From positions 1 to 27,105 of the forward strand of contig JALLPB010000093.1 in the NCBI GenBank assembly GCA_036939975.1: 27,105 nt of DNA. The letters are read 5' to 3'. This DNA is from Cyclostephanos tholiformis (taxonomy: Eukaryota; Bacillariophyta; Thalassiosirophyceae; Thalassiosirales; Thalassiosiraceae). Each line of letters opens with the position of its first letter. Within the stretch, counting starts at the first letter, position 1. The position numbers and the translations under genes were made by a program. Below, one piece after another: positions 10,944 through 21,859 of this stretch. The notes under the pieces are model-generated. The model had not been told where the DNA came from. It made no database searches and worked only from the letters and a program-made list of their open reading frames with translations.

Positions 10944-13900
10944 ATGACCATGGACATGATCACCTTGCTGATATTGCTATCATCGCCGGCCCCGTCATTC
11001 GCCCTCTCGACGCCCCGTAACGGCCGGTTAATGAACGGACTCGACGCGAACAACATGAACAGCAAGGAGGCCGGCGACAACCTTCGTGGGGGTAAGAATG
11101 GGCGTCGTTCGCGTCGTCATCGTGCGCTATACGCATGGCAGACCGCCACGCCCTACGCCGATCCCGATGCCCTGTGCGCCGCGGGCGCGACCGGCTATCG
11201 AGCCACGAGGGACTGTTCCGGCTTCGTGTTCTGCAACAACGGATATCTCATGGGGGGGGGTAATACCGGCGAGGCCATCGGGAGCGTGACGAAGTGTGAT
11301 GCTGGCATGAAGTACGACGAGGCCGCCGGCATGTGCACTGCCACGGGCGGGACGAACTGTCCGACGTCGTCGTCCGTATCTACTTCCTCCTCCTCGTCCT
11401 TGTCGTCATCGTCGTCGTCGTCGCCGTTTGAGGAAAACGAAGTCGAAGACGGAGAGGTTGTGGAGGTGGACGAGTCGGTAGGACTCGGACCTTTGTCAAC
11501 GTCAACGTCGACTACTAGCGACGAGGTGGGTGGCACGATGCCATCTAGCACAGCCGGAAGCGGGTACTACGATCGACCTTCCGGTCCCGATGGACCCACC
11601 GACGTCTCCCCGCCGTCTCCCTCGCCCCCGACACTCGCGTGGGATATAACGGTCGAGGAGGCTGAGGCAACGCCGACCGAATACCCGACCACGCCAGCGC
11701 AGACGACGCGAGAACCCACACCGAACGACGGGGCGCTCGATATAATACAAAGCGTGGTCGTCGACGGGTCACCACCGCCGTCCGCGGAAATCTTCGACGT
11801 ACCAGTCATGGGACAGGTCGAAGATGACGACACATTGGTCCCGTCTGCTTCCGAGCTCGTTACCTTCGACGTCAGTTCCGAGGTCGATGAAGTGGGTAGA
11901 TACGATTTTGAAACCGGCAAGGGATGGAAGGGCGAGTCGTGGTCCCCCTCTTGTCCCGAATCCTTCACCGGAAACCTCGCATACCCAGAGTGCACGGGCT
12001 ACGCGACTTGCATCGATGGGATATTCGTGGGTGCGCCGGTAGAATGCGATGCGGGTTTATTATTCAACAAGGTGCTGGGATTGTGCGACTTTGAGGATAA
12101 CGTTACTTGCGAAGAGGTTGGATACGGCGAGGATGATGAAGACGACGACGACATGATGGGCAATGACGATGTTGGAGGAATTGGATCTCTACTAGCAGAA
12201 ACCTCTCCGCCGACACTATCGATGGTGGAAACGTGGGTCGATAATGACGGTGAGGACTGGTCTCTGGTAGGAACGTCACCACCAACACCAGAGCTCACAC
12301 CCCAACCGTCAATGACCTCCATGACATCTTCGCCTGTTGAAACGCCACCACCAACACCAGATATGATTCCTCAACTGTCGATAGCCTCAACGACATCTTC
12401 CCCCGTCTTTCGTTTTGAGGGAGATCCGACGAGACGATTTTGCGGGAAAAGCTGGAAAGACGTCATCGACAACTGCCTGTGAGTTAACTAGTGTTCTCGC
12501 TCGTGGCTGCTTTTCAACAATACTCTTCACCAGTCTGCTGACCAATATGATACAACTTTTCTTTTTGTCCCTCCTTCTCAGGACTGCCGTTCCATGTCCC
12601 GACGGTGATTCATTCGGCGTATGTCCTTACGGTATGGGCTGCATAGCGGATACGCCATGTTCGGATGAAACCTACTTGGAGTATTTACGTGAACGACAAC
12701 AAGAGTATGGTGCTGGCGACAGTCCACCGACAATGTCAACATCTTCTAGCCCTCCTACCGATAGAACTACATCAGCGATGATATCATTTGGCTCATCCTT
12801 GTCTGATGCAACCACGTTGACTACTACATCAAGCGTACCCACGACTGCGACAACAGTATCAATGAGTTCGTCCAGCCCGTCCTCAATTACTACAGTAGCA
12901 ACGATATTGACGATTGCATCAAGCCCACCCACAACTGCTTTAACATTATCGATGAGTTCGCCTAGCTCGTCCACTATTACTCAAGTGACAGCGATGATGA
13001 CATCATTATACGAGAATCCGACGGAAAATATGTACTTCTGCGGCCTTACCTATGCAGACATTTTGGTACGATGCTTAGAAAGTAAACCGTGTCCAACGGG
13101 TGTTGCTGCCGGTAAGTGATCGTAATCTTGCTTTTATTCTACAGTGCAATTGTGCCTAGTTTTCACTATTCTCATGTGTGCTGCTTCGTTTTTAGACTTC
13201 TGCGAATCAACTGAAGGTTGCTTCGCGGCTCCAACATGCACTGAGGAATATTTATTGAACAAGGCTGATGTGAGCAGTGAAGAATTCTCATTGGTTGAGA
13301 CTGTTGCAAGCAGTTCTCCTACCGCTTCTGTTTCATCCAATCACCCTACGATATTGCTATCTGCAGACGTGAGTATGATGTGCCTTTGCGAACTGTTGCC
13401 TAAGCTTGCAATACTAGCTGATTTCCACATCTACCTGCTTTTTTACAGCCGTCGCCGAGTCCACTGATGCTAGTTATGTCAGGCATGGTTGCACCAAGTA
13501 ACGACGGTGCACATGAGGAGCAAACTACAAGCCCAAGCCTAAATACTATCCAAGAATCAACATTTGCCACTTCCAAGCCTGTAATCACCGATGTGAACCC
13601 AGATCCAATGATGAACTCCGAACCCCTTCTAGAGTATACCGAAAATTTTGAAGATAGTGACATATCAGCTCTACCTGATTCAGTGTCCACCATATGCAGG
13701 CTATGTGGCGATTCGGAACTTGACTCAACTCAAATCGTGACCTTGGATGGAAATGAAGTCTCGTGCAACATGTTCGATTTAGGATTTGAATCTGCGAATA
13801 TTGAGGAAGGATCAAACATTTGTGTTGATTATCGTGGCCTGTACTTTAACACGTGCTGTGGCACGCCCTCTTTTGAAGTTGATCAAAGTAGTGTCGAAAA

Positions 13901-14279
13901 ATGCATCCTCTGTGGTGATTCCACTCTGAATCGGGACGCTATTATATTTTTCCATGGCAAGGAACTGTTTTGTACTGATTTAGCGTCTCAACTCCTCGAA
14001 GAGGACAGGGTCAATTCAGGCTCGGCGATTTGCAATACCAGTAAGAGCTCCTATGCGGCTGCATGCTGTAGCGACGATTCTGGGACTAGTTTGGGTGAAG
14101 TGCTGCTGTCTTCGGGATTTTCCCCTGCAACACCTGAGACTTCTCCAGAATATTGGAGTGCTGAGTCTTGGAATGCAGAATCTTGGAATTCTCACTCACT
14201 TTTGAATCATGCTTCGACAAAAGAAATAAGATTTGGTTCCAGTATGGCAGTTTTACTATGTTTATTGCAGATAGCCTGA
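10944..14279 (+). CDS. Secreted multidomain chitin-binding, Cys-rich wall-type protein (p150-like), four exons
   Basis: Exons 10944-12478, 12582-13111, 13196-13368 and 13449-14279 join in phase (introns 103, 84 and 80 nt) to give 1022 aa. Residues 1-20 form a signal peptide ending in PSFA. HRAL at 59-62, after a basic stretch, resembles the RXL processing site of diatom silaffins. Six-cysteine chitin-binding type-2-like domains lie at 78-139 and 337-389, separated by acidic and Ser/Thr/Pro-rich linkers. Two modules of the form FCG...C..PCP...C...C.A.(T/P).C lie at 499-538 and 663-702, each cut by an intron. Two related domains C..CG...I...G...C......C.....Y...CC lie at 829-883 and 898-953. 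The last 15 residues are hydrophobic, consistent with a GPI-anchor signal or membrane tail. The layout recalls girdle-band p150 of Thalassiosira, which carries ChtBD2 domains. A role binding chitin at the cell wall is inference. The first exon is GC-rich, later exons AT-rich. Confidence 0.82.
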
Positions 14280-15834
14280 CATGATGGTCCATCACCCCAG
14301 AGCCACTTCAGAGTAGATTATAGTGATCATTCCACTAACGGCACCCTTATTTCAACATTCTTTAGGAAGTTTCCCTCCAATATATTTTATTGGTGGATAA
14401 TCCTGTGCATCATTATGTCTTTACAGGGTGGTGGATGCATTTGCAGGCACAAACATGTTTAGGTACTATGTACGGTCTTTTACATATATAGACTCAGTCT
14501 GATACCCCCTGAGCCATATACCTTTATAAAGCAGAGACCATCCTCTTTCTCCCAATTATATTAGTTTGGGGTTGTACACTCATAAGTATTTAGTGGTGTT
14601 TTTCTGAAGAATAGATGACAATTGTCCACAGAAAAAATGTAAAGAAATGCATATTTCATACTTATTCCTGTTTGATTTTGGAAGAAAAAACGTTTTATTT
14701 TGACCGGATAGAGCTTGCAAGACACCTCACAATTTTATCTTTTTTCTCTGTTTTTTTTATGCCATAGGTTATCAATACACACAGTAGAACTATGATAGGA
14801 ATAGTAATAAAAATGAAAAAAGCTTCGCATGGTTCTGCTCGCAAACACGTCCAAAATTTTTCCCGGTAAAGAGATAGGGGTTATCACTTTCTCCATGTAA
14901 GAACTGATCCCCTGACCTGTCAAAATATCACACCCCTTGTTGTGACATCATCCATATTCACATTTCCTCAAAATTGATATCACATTTGTCATCTTTTTCA
15001 ATCTTCCACTTCTTGTTGTCTATCTCTTACTTGGTCAATCATAATTACCATATGTAGTCCCTAAGAAGCCATACCTTAGATGTAACTAAAAGGTCCACAA
15101 ATCAATTCAATCAATAACAGCAAGTAATAGTTAAGTGTGGAGAATATCATTGGGATCAATTAAGTACCCTGGGGATCCTAATTGCCCAGTTATTTGCTGA
15201 GCTACAGCCCATCTACTTTTTTTTAGCAGAAAATGTTATTTTTTGTGTGTTTTGCTGCTTCACCGTGAACTGCCGACCCAAAGACAGTGAATATGTGCAA
15301 CCATCCGGCACAGACATCTGCCTACCATACATGGGCAAAGTGTGATGATTTGAAATGTCCTCATTGGTGGGATATTGGTGGAGATATTTGGTTGAATAGA
15401 TGGTTGGTTTGTGGACAGACTCGGGTTTGGCAGAGTTGTGAATGCAATCAAATTTGATGAACTATGGCAGCCATCATTGTTATATGGCTGCTATGGGGCC
15501 ACACTCCCGGCAACCAAGCAAGCAACAATTAGCTAACATATATGCAATGGGTCTACATAGTTAAAACTTAAAACTAGAATATTTGTACCAGTAATATGAC
15601 TATTAAAGCAAGTTGTGTCAATGATGATGAGCAATGACAATGATGCAGCAATGCATGGATGATATTGCCAATTCTAGCAACATGTTATTTCTCCCATTGA
15701 TAATATCAATGAGGGCTAATTGGATGTGCTAAATTGATCAGCCTTGAAAAGACCTCTCTGGTGATACCCACTTTGCCATTGGTTTCTCTTCCTCTCAAAA
15801 AACTACACCTTACCTAATAAAAATAACTACAACC
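14280..15834. other. AT-rich gene-free spacer
   Basis: About 1.55 kb without a credible gene on either strand; the longest frames are near 65 codons with no recognisable motif. A weak purine-rich tract and T-runs occur around 14735-14760 and 15218-15245. No tRNA, terminal repeat or conserved motif could be identified. Confidence 0.5.
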
Positions 15835-16282
15835 ATGATGGCTGAGGTGATCCATCCATCGGGCATTGTTGTCGAGATAGTGGGGACTGAGAAAGGGGAC
15901 TGCAGGCGCTCATGCAAGGAGCACAATATACTTTGCTGCATCTCCGAAGGATGCAGATTTAGGTTGACGGGCACAAGGAGACTGCAATTGTTGTTGCATT
16001 GGTTTTTTGAAACACCACATGCTTCAGCATGCCTAGCGCATTGATGGTGCTCTTGTGTAGGTAACGAAGGTCTTTAGTGCGGACTCTCAAATTTGCAACT
16101 CGGCCAAGCGAAAAATGCACTACCATAACCATGGTTGTGCACTTGCTACTATCGTTTCAATCCTCATGAACGACGACTCATTGGAGATGGGTAGAAAGAA
16201 GGCATCAAAAGAAGAGTCAAAGAGAAATGAGCAGGAGCACCAGGAGGAGGAGGCACATAGTCATAAAAAAGTAAAAAAGTGA
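15835..16282 (+). pseudogene. Decayed ORF of an unrecognised repeat family
   Basis: Coding-like text is spread over all three plus-strand frames and seems to form one decayed protein. The first part, from 15835, reads MMAEVIHPSGIVVEIVGTEK and continues to a Cys-rich segment. A second frame supplies DGHKETAIVVA near 15980. A third frame supplies IGFLKHHMLQHA, then, with TAG stops near 16035 and 16059, VTKVFSADSQIC, and finally a clean end that is rich in Lys and Glu and terminates at 16282. At least two frameshifts and two stops are needed. I do not know the function. It lies tail to tail with the pogo-like pseudogene, 58 bp away, so both may come from one element or from nested insertions. 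Confidence 0.5.
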
Positions 16283-16339
16283 AATGGAATACAGATTAGT
16301 AATTAAATTAATAATTAATTTATTTTCAATGAATTCATA

Positions 16340-17516
16340 CATTCCCCCCTTGTCCTTTGCAAACCATTCATAGCCTGCCTTAGACCACGCATTGCGGATG
16401 ATCCCCACCACCTCCTTCATCTTCCCCATTGCTCAATCGACCCACCCCGCAACATCGTGTCTCGTGGGCGAGCTTGTCGTCCTGTGGATTATTCCTTCAG
16501 AAATCATCCACGATATCCACTGATGCTAGACACATCTTTGAATGGCTTATTAAAGCCAACATTGACTGGCTGGCAGAGGGAAGTACATCCACCTGGGATG
16601 TGCTTTACCTCGATTCCCAGCTCCTGAATCCTTGTCACCACTGACACCAGCACCATATGGCAGCAGTTGCTGTCGAGGATGAGGAGGGGAATGATGTGAT
16701 CGGGCGCGTTGGCAACGTATGGTTTTAACACCTTGTCGACCCATGTGATCATTACCTCCTTGTCCATCCAGGCATTGTCCTGGCATTGGTAATGGTCCGG
16801 CTTCCCCTTAAAAATGATCGTCTATGGAAGTATGGTACCATCGGCGGCAATCATAACTCCCACCATCACACGCTTTGTGTTGTTGGCTGTTGAACGAATG
16901 TGGACTGTGTTGACGCCGATCACATCAAGTGTCCTCTTCGCCGTCATGCTGAAGTAAACTGGCATTTGCTCCATGTTGAAGATGAAAATGCAGGTCACGA
17001 TGAGGGCCATCGAGGAATGGATGCATGAGATTCATGAAGTCCAATGCCTCGGTTGCTACATCCTCTGGCCTGCGCTGGGTTACATGCGGCACGTACGAAG
17101 CACTTCACAGTGCTGCACTTAGCAACAAAGTGCTTCACATCGAACTCGGGGGAGAGAGATGATGCCTTTATTACAAGATCGAACATTTGCATGGTAATTC
17201 CCTGCTCACGCTGCTCGAAAACATACCTAAGTAGTGTGTCTCTGAGCGGCTTCAGCTGCCCAAGTGGCCCGGCATGATATGCTTTCCTCCTGCTCTTCAG
17301 CATTGTCAGGATGGGGTCATCATCATCGCCTCACTGTTGCTGCCACTTCAATAAGAGCGAAGCAGAAAGTTGGAGTCATTCGGCCGCCCGACGCAGAGTC
17401 AGCCCCTCCTCCTCCATGACATACTTCGCTGGCGCGAGGAGGCCAAGCTTATGGCATAAGGTGTAGAGCACGCAGATCTTTCATGACAACCCACCGGGCT
17501 GGACAACACGAGGCAT
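16340..17516 (-). pseudogene. Degenerate pogo/Tigger-like (CENP-B type, DDE_1) transposase
   Basis: Reading from an ATG at 17516, the frame runs through an N-terminal HTH-like region with TGA stops at 17481-17483, 17376-17378 and 17331-17333, then is open to about 17085. A frameshift there leads to a segment containing PEDVATEALDFMNLM, and another near 16998 leads to IFNMEQMPVYFSM, the typical first-Asp block of pogo transposases with Glu in place of Asp. A TAG at 16822-16824 follows ADGTILP. The next block has HIIPLLILDSNCCHM and HIPGGCTSLCQPVNVGF, where the second Asp (LDS) is kept and the usual PVDVG has become PVNVG. After a shift near 16545, WISWMIS...VD-stop-AMGKMKEVV continues to about 16340 with a TGA at 16433-16435. 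The gene cannot make an active enzyme: the catalytic triad is altered and at least three frameshifts and five stops are present. Confidence 0.8.
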
Positions 17517-18177
17517 GATGAGAGAAGAGTTGGTTTGGTGCTGGTAAGAGGAGAAGGAGGGATGTGTGTTGTGTTTTAGACGCGCCAAATAAAATCTATT
17601 TGAACTACACATGGGAACAGTACAAAGGTAACTGCGTAGGGAGGCGAGAGGTTTTCTCTATTTTAGACTTTAAATTCCTACACAGACTTGGTACAACTCA
17701 AAAAAAAAGTATCATACGCAGAAATGGGAATCTGATCGATTTAGCGTCATATCATAGAGAGATCAACAGCTGTTTCTTAAACCCCGGCCTACACACCACG
17801 GTAGAGGGGCGGGGGGGGGGGCAGGCGGGGGCGGAGACACCCGCCCCCTGCCCTCTCTTGATATTAATATTTTATTATTATTTTGGATCTTGAAGTGGTT
17901 TTTAAATTGACACCCCAAAACAATCCACGCGCAAAAAGGCGGACCCAAATCACACAGGAGCAGGCAAAATTGTTGTTGTTTTTTCGATGTTGAGCGCCCG
18001 CCGCAAATAAAGGATATGGTCAATTAGACGTGTCGGGAACCAATATAATATCGCAGACATTCTCACTTATCGACGTGCCTTAAGCCAGGGGGGGATCGTC
18101 CATCCGAGGAAGGGCGGGCGAAGTAATAATAAAACGATCAAACGTCAGACAAAAAACAATCGAAGCAAACGAACAAA
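17517..18177. other. Spacer between pogo relic and plastid-protein gene
   Basis: No gene is visible. A G-run-rich patch at about 17806-17845 (ten or more consecutive G) is followed by CCCGCCCCC, giving a possible hairpin or G-quadruplex. The last 200 bp contain the upstream region of the gene at 18178; the sequence just before the ATG is A-rich (GAACAAA). Confidence 0.45.
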
Positions 18178-19327
18178 ATGAGGCGTACAACGGCGGCGTT
18201 ATCGGCGATCCTCTTCCGCCTTTTCCCCCGCGACTCGTCGTCGTCGTTGGCGACGGTCGTGGTGACCGACGCATTCGGATACCGACCGATCCCGACACCG
18301 TCGTCCTCTCGTCGAAATCGCCACCACCATCATCGGACGCGACGTTCGACGACGGGAGCCACCGCCGCCACCCGTCTCGACCTATTCGATCCGAACATGG
18401 TCGACCACGCCACGATGATGGACATGTCATCCGTCGTCGCCCGAACCTCCCTCCTACTGGCATCGTCCGAGGTCGCCGACGTCCTTGGACAGCTGGCCCT
18501 CCTGGGCTCGGTGGGATTCGGCGTGTACAGCGGTGCGAGGGATGCCAATTGGCATTACGAATACAAGGCTGGGAACGACGCGTATGCCGGTGGAGGTGAT
18601 GATGGCCTGTCGGACGTGGCGTTGCTGGAAGTGACTCCGATTTCCGTATTGGAGAAGGTGAGGTATATGATTTACTCCCTCCCTCCCCCCCTCTCTCTTT
18701 CTATCTTCTCATGGGAGGGGAATCGACTTCATCGTTTACTCGATTCGACCCCTTTTCGTCCTCGTGAGATACTCAACGCGCGCATCATCGTCATCCCCCC
18801 CCTCCCCCCCCCCCTCCCCCCACCCGCAAAAACAAAAGGTTGAGGAATCCAAGTCGGCCCCTCCCGTCCTCGCCGTTGTTTCGGCGCCCGATGTCGACGT
18901 CGTCGACGAGGCGCCTCCGGTCGCAACGAAGGCGTCGTCGGCCGCGCCCGTGAGGTCCCCCCCCCCGGTCGTGCCGGAACCGGCCAGGGCCAGCGCGCCG
19001 AGCGAGGGGATACTGAAGAGCACCGAGAAGGCCAAGGAGGCCGTGCAGAGGGTGGGCGTGCAGGAGACGAAGGTTCGGATGAGTTCCAAGGGTGGCGGCG
19101 GCGGCGGCGTCGTCGTCGTCGGCGCGTCGTCGTCGGTCGGTCCGTCGATGTCGGCTCCCCCGCCGGGGGAGGAAGTGGAGAAGATCGAGGTCGCCCCGGT
19201 GGCGGTCGACGACAAGAAGGATGGCAGGGGTAGGATCGTTCAGGGAATCACCCTGGTCGTAGCGGCGGGGGTCGTGGCGCTGGTTAGGAACGTTGTCAAG
19301 GCGTACCTTGGTAGGGGGATGCTATGA
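18178..19327 (+). CDS. Predicted plastid-targeted membrane protein of unknown function, two exons
   Basis: Exon 1 is 18178-18657 (donor AAG|GTGAGG) and exon 2 is 18839-19327 (acceptor AAAAG after a long C/T tract); phase 0, 322 aa. Residues 1-31 look like a signal peptide whose end, VTDAF followed by GYRP, fits the ASAF-type cleavage motif of secondary plastids, and residues 34-66 are Ser/Arg/His/Thr-rich like a transit peptide. A hydrophobic segment lies at about 91-118 and a clear transmembrane helix at about 293-313 (IVQGITLVVAAGVVALV), followed by a short basic tail. The middle is Pro/Ala/Val-rich and a Gly run precedes a Val/Ser stretch. I do not recognise the family. The location, probably plastid envelope or thylakoid, is inferred from the targeting motif only. 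Confidence 0.72.
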
Positions 19328-19657
19328 TTTCCTTCCTATCTTGGTCATCGAGCGACGAAACAGATAGAACCGACATGACCCTTGCATGACGTAAAAACGG
19401 TCGAGGATCCCTCCTCGCTGGAGATTTTGCAAGCCTTTGCGCGGATGGGTATATTCCCCATTTGGATTTTTTTCTCGGGCATTTCGTTGGATGTGAGTGT
19501 ACGCCAACTTTCGACATTGACAACACTGGACGAAAAAAATATGATAAGATGTCATTAATAGTCAATAAATATATGTTTTGGGCTAATACTTGACGAAGAA
19601 AGAAATGATTTGGTCGATATAAATATCTACTTTCAAATCATGTGCCTCCATACCCTG
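19328..19657. other. Convergent intergenic region
   Basis: This 330-bp stretch lies between the 3' ends of a plus-strand and a minus-strand gene and should hold both 3' UTRs. No gene or notable repeat is visible. A TTAATAGTCAATAAATA stretch near 19554-19570 may carry polyadenylation signals. Confidence 0.45.
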
Positions 19658-21519
19658 CTACAATTCAAGTCCCAGCCAATGCCAGTGGTACGTCCTAGGT
19701 TTAACGTGCAAGTTCAAATCCTCGTCGATGAGGCGGTCGCAAATCTTCAAACGCCTCAGAGAATTAATCCCTCTCATTTTGTTGCGGTGCACGATGAGAT
19801 TTTCCTTCATCATTTTCTTCCTGTTGTCATGGACGGTCTGATTGACGCTCTTAATCTTCGAGCGGAGGTGCAGAATGTCCTCTTGGAACTGGGCAGAATG
19901 CTGCGTATTATTCTCATGGACTTTGGTGGTGTACATTTCGCTTAGAATTTCTTGTCCATTGCTCATTTTCGAGTATTGCTGATTCAGGAAGGACATGTCG
20001 ACATTGTCCCGTGTGTAACGATTGTAAATAAGCTCGTAATTCGTACCGCGGGCCTTATTTCGAAAGAACTCCGCAAAGTCATCTTCGATCTTGCCGTGAT
20101 TAACGTCCCTGATTGATGATACGAATTTCGTTAGATGGTGGGACACAATGATTCTTCGAATGATTGTCGACTGACTCACCATACAACATAGGTGTAGTCT
20201 ACTTTGTCGATCAACTGGTGAAAATATGTGCGGTAAACGCAATCGGAACCATATTCCGTTTGCCAACCAGGCATATCGAAGAATACGAAATCCCCAAATT
20301 CAGTATTCGTATCTGCGACGTCGAGAACGTTGGCCATGGCCCGTCCTCCGCATTCGGATCTGACAACGTCGTTCACGTGTTCCATTATCTCGCAGTGCCT
20401 CCTTTGCTCGAAGTCGTCACTTCGGATTGGATCCGAGTATGCCGCTCCGGCAGCAATGCAGACAAACTTATCGGTCGTAGGAGCGGGGGCAGATTGAGCC
20501 GTGCTGTAATTCTTACCGAGCAGTGCACCGATGAGATACGTCTTGCCGGTGGACCACGACCCAGCGAATGCGACGCGGACGCGCCCCGAACAGTAATTTC
20601 GATTCATTTGATGCGCTTCAAAGCCTTGCATGGCGTAGTTGTACCGACAGCATAGTAAGGCTGAACCCTTAGAAGTGGTCGGCAAGAGAAGGGACAGTTT
20701 TCCTAAGTAGGACAGTTCGTCTCCACCCGCTGGACCAAGACAGTGAATGGGCGTGATATAGGGCATAATATGCAATGCAATAAGAAATAAATATCCCAAT
20801 CCCAACAATACGTGGACGGTGTTCCTGAATGGGGGCGGATTCCATTGATTTGAGGCGCTCTTTGTTGTAGGATGGACGATCAAGAATCGGAGTATGGATC
20901 CCTGGAAGGGTCGCATTGAGGAGGCCACTGTTGAACTGGCGAGCTCTTGACGAACCCGTTTATAATTGATATTCCATGTTGAACAATGATAATAGAACAG
21001 CGCCAACCACGCCGCTACAAATAGAGCTTGGATAAAACGAAAGTGATATATGATGAAAGAAGTTAGGAGAAAACATATGATGAATACCTCGGGTCAATTT
21101 CGCACTCTTCTACTTACCCTCATGTCTCGCTAAAAATGACGCCTCTGAATAATGCAAGTAGAATACTATTCGGGGGGAGAAGATGCAAGTTGTTAGACAT
21201 AGGGAACAATTGATGAATAATGGGAAACACAAATAAGAGAAGTACGCCACACCTCCAATTGCGCATATTGCTCCTGAGAATAAATGCAGCTATTAAATTA
21301 ACAATGGACATGAGATAAGGATGCGGAAGCGGTAGAATTCGAAAAAGATCGGCAAATCACATAACTCACTTTCTCCACCCAGTCCGTTGTGGCGAGCCAG
21401 TTCACGAATAAAAGTATGTATGAAAGCAATAGGAGAAAATTGATGACATCGACATTATCCCTCACAATATTTGGAAGGAAAGATTGGACGATGCCAAATC
21501 CAATAGAGTCGTTTGCCAT
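19658..21519 (-). CDS. Membrane-anchored dynamin-like P-loop GTPase, five exons
   Basis: Proposed exons, 5' to 3': 21370-21519, 21246-21273, 21118-21165, 20180-21026 and 19658-20108, introns of 96, 80, 91 and 71 nt, all GT-AG and phase-consistent, giving 507 aa. The 28-nt and 48-nt exons rest on CTAAC branch-like sites and frame agreement, and the donor at 21245 (GTACTT) is weak. Hydrophobic segments lie at about 27-45, 69-88 and 144-163, so the N-terminus is probably embedded in a membrane. G1 is GSWSTGKT (231-238), G2 is probably the PTT at 258-260, and G3 is DMPG (326-329), followed by Trp. After the last splice a helical, charged region with NHGKIEDDF and many Asn, Gln and Lys looks like a stalk or coiled coil. 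A clear N/TKxD G4 motif is not seen; IYNRYT near 376-381 may stand in. A role in membrane remodelling is inferred from the family (dynamin/EHD-type GTPases). Confidence 0.75.
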
Positions 21520-21859
21520 GATGTTATATTATTGTGGGAAGAGATGGAACGAGAGGGTTTGAATCACCTTGAATCTGTGCGGACCAGAGCGTTCTCTCGA
21601 TAGGAGGTGGTGTTGACTGTGAGGCAGACTGGAACAAAAGCAGCCTGTTTGTCAGTGCTCTCTATCTCTCCGTCCGAGAGAGAAGCTAACTTTACTCATT
21701 CCCTTGTATGATCATCTTTCCCGCCAATAAAAAGAAACGTAAAGATCGTACAATAGGGTAGGTAGTCAGTTTATGATAGATAGATTACCCTACACTCAAT
21801 TTGATGTCATGACGGAGGTGTAACTGGCAGAGAATCATGTTCAACCATCACTATCTGGC
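21520..21859. other. Intergenic region upstream of the GTPase gene
   Basis: This 340-bp spacer separates two minus-strand genes, so it carries the 3' UTR of the MSS51-like gene and the promoter and 5' UTR of the GTPase gene. It contains a TCTCTCCGTCCGAGAGAGA palindrome at about 21664-21682. No gene is visible. Confidence 0.5.
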
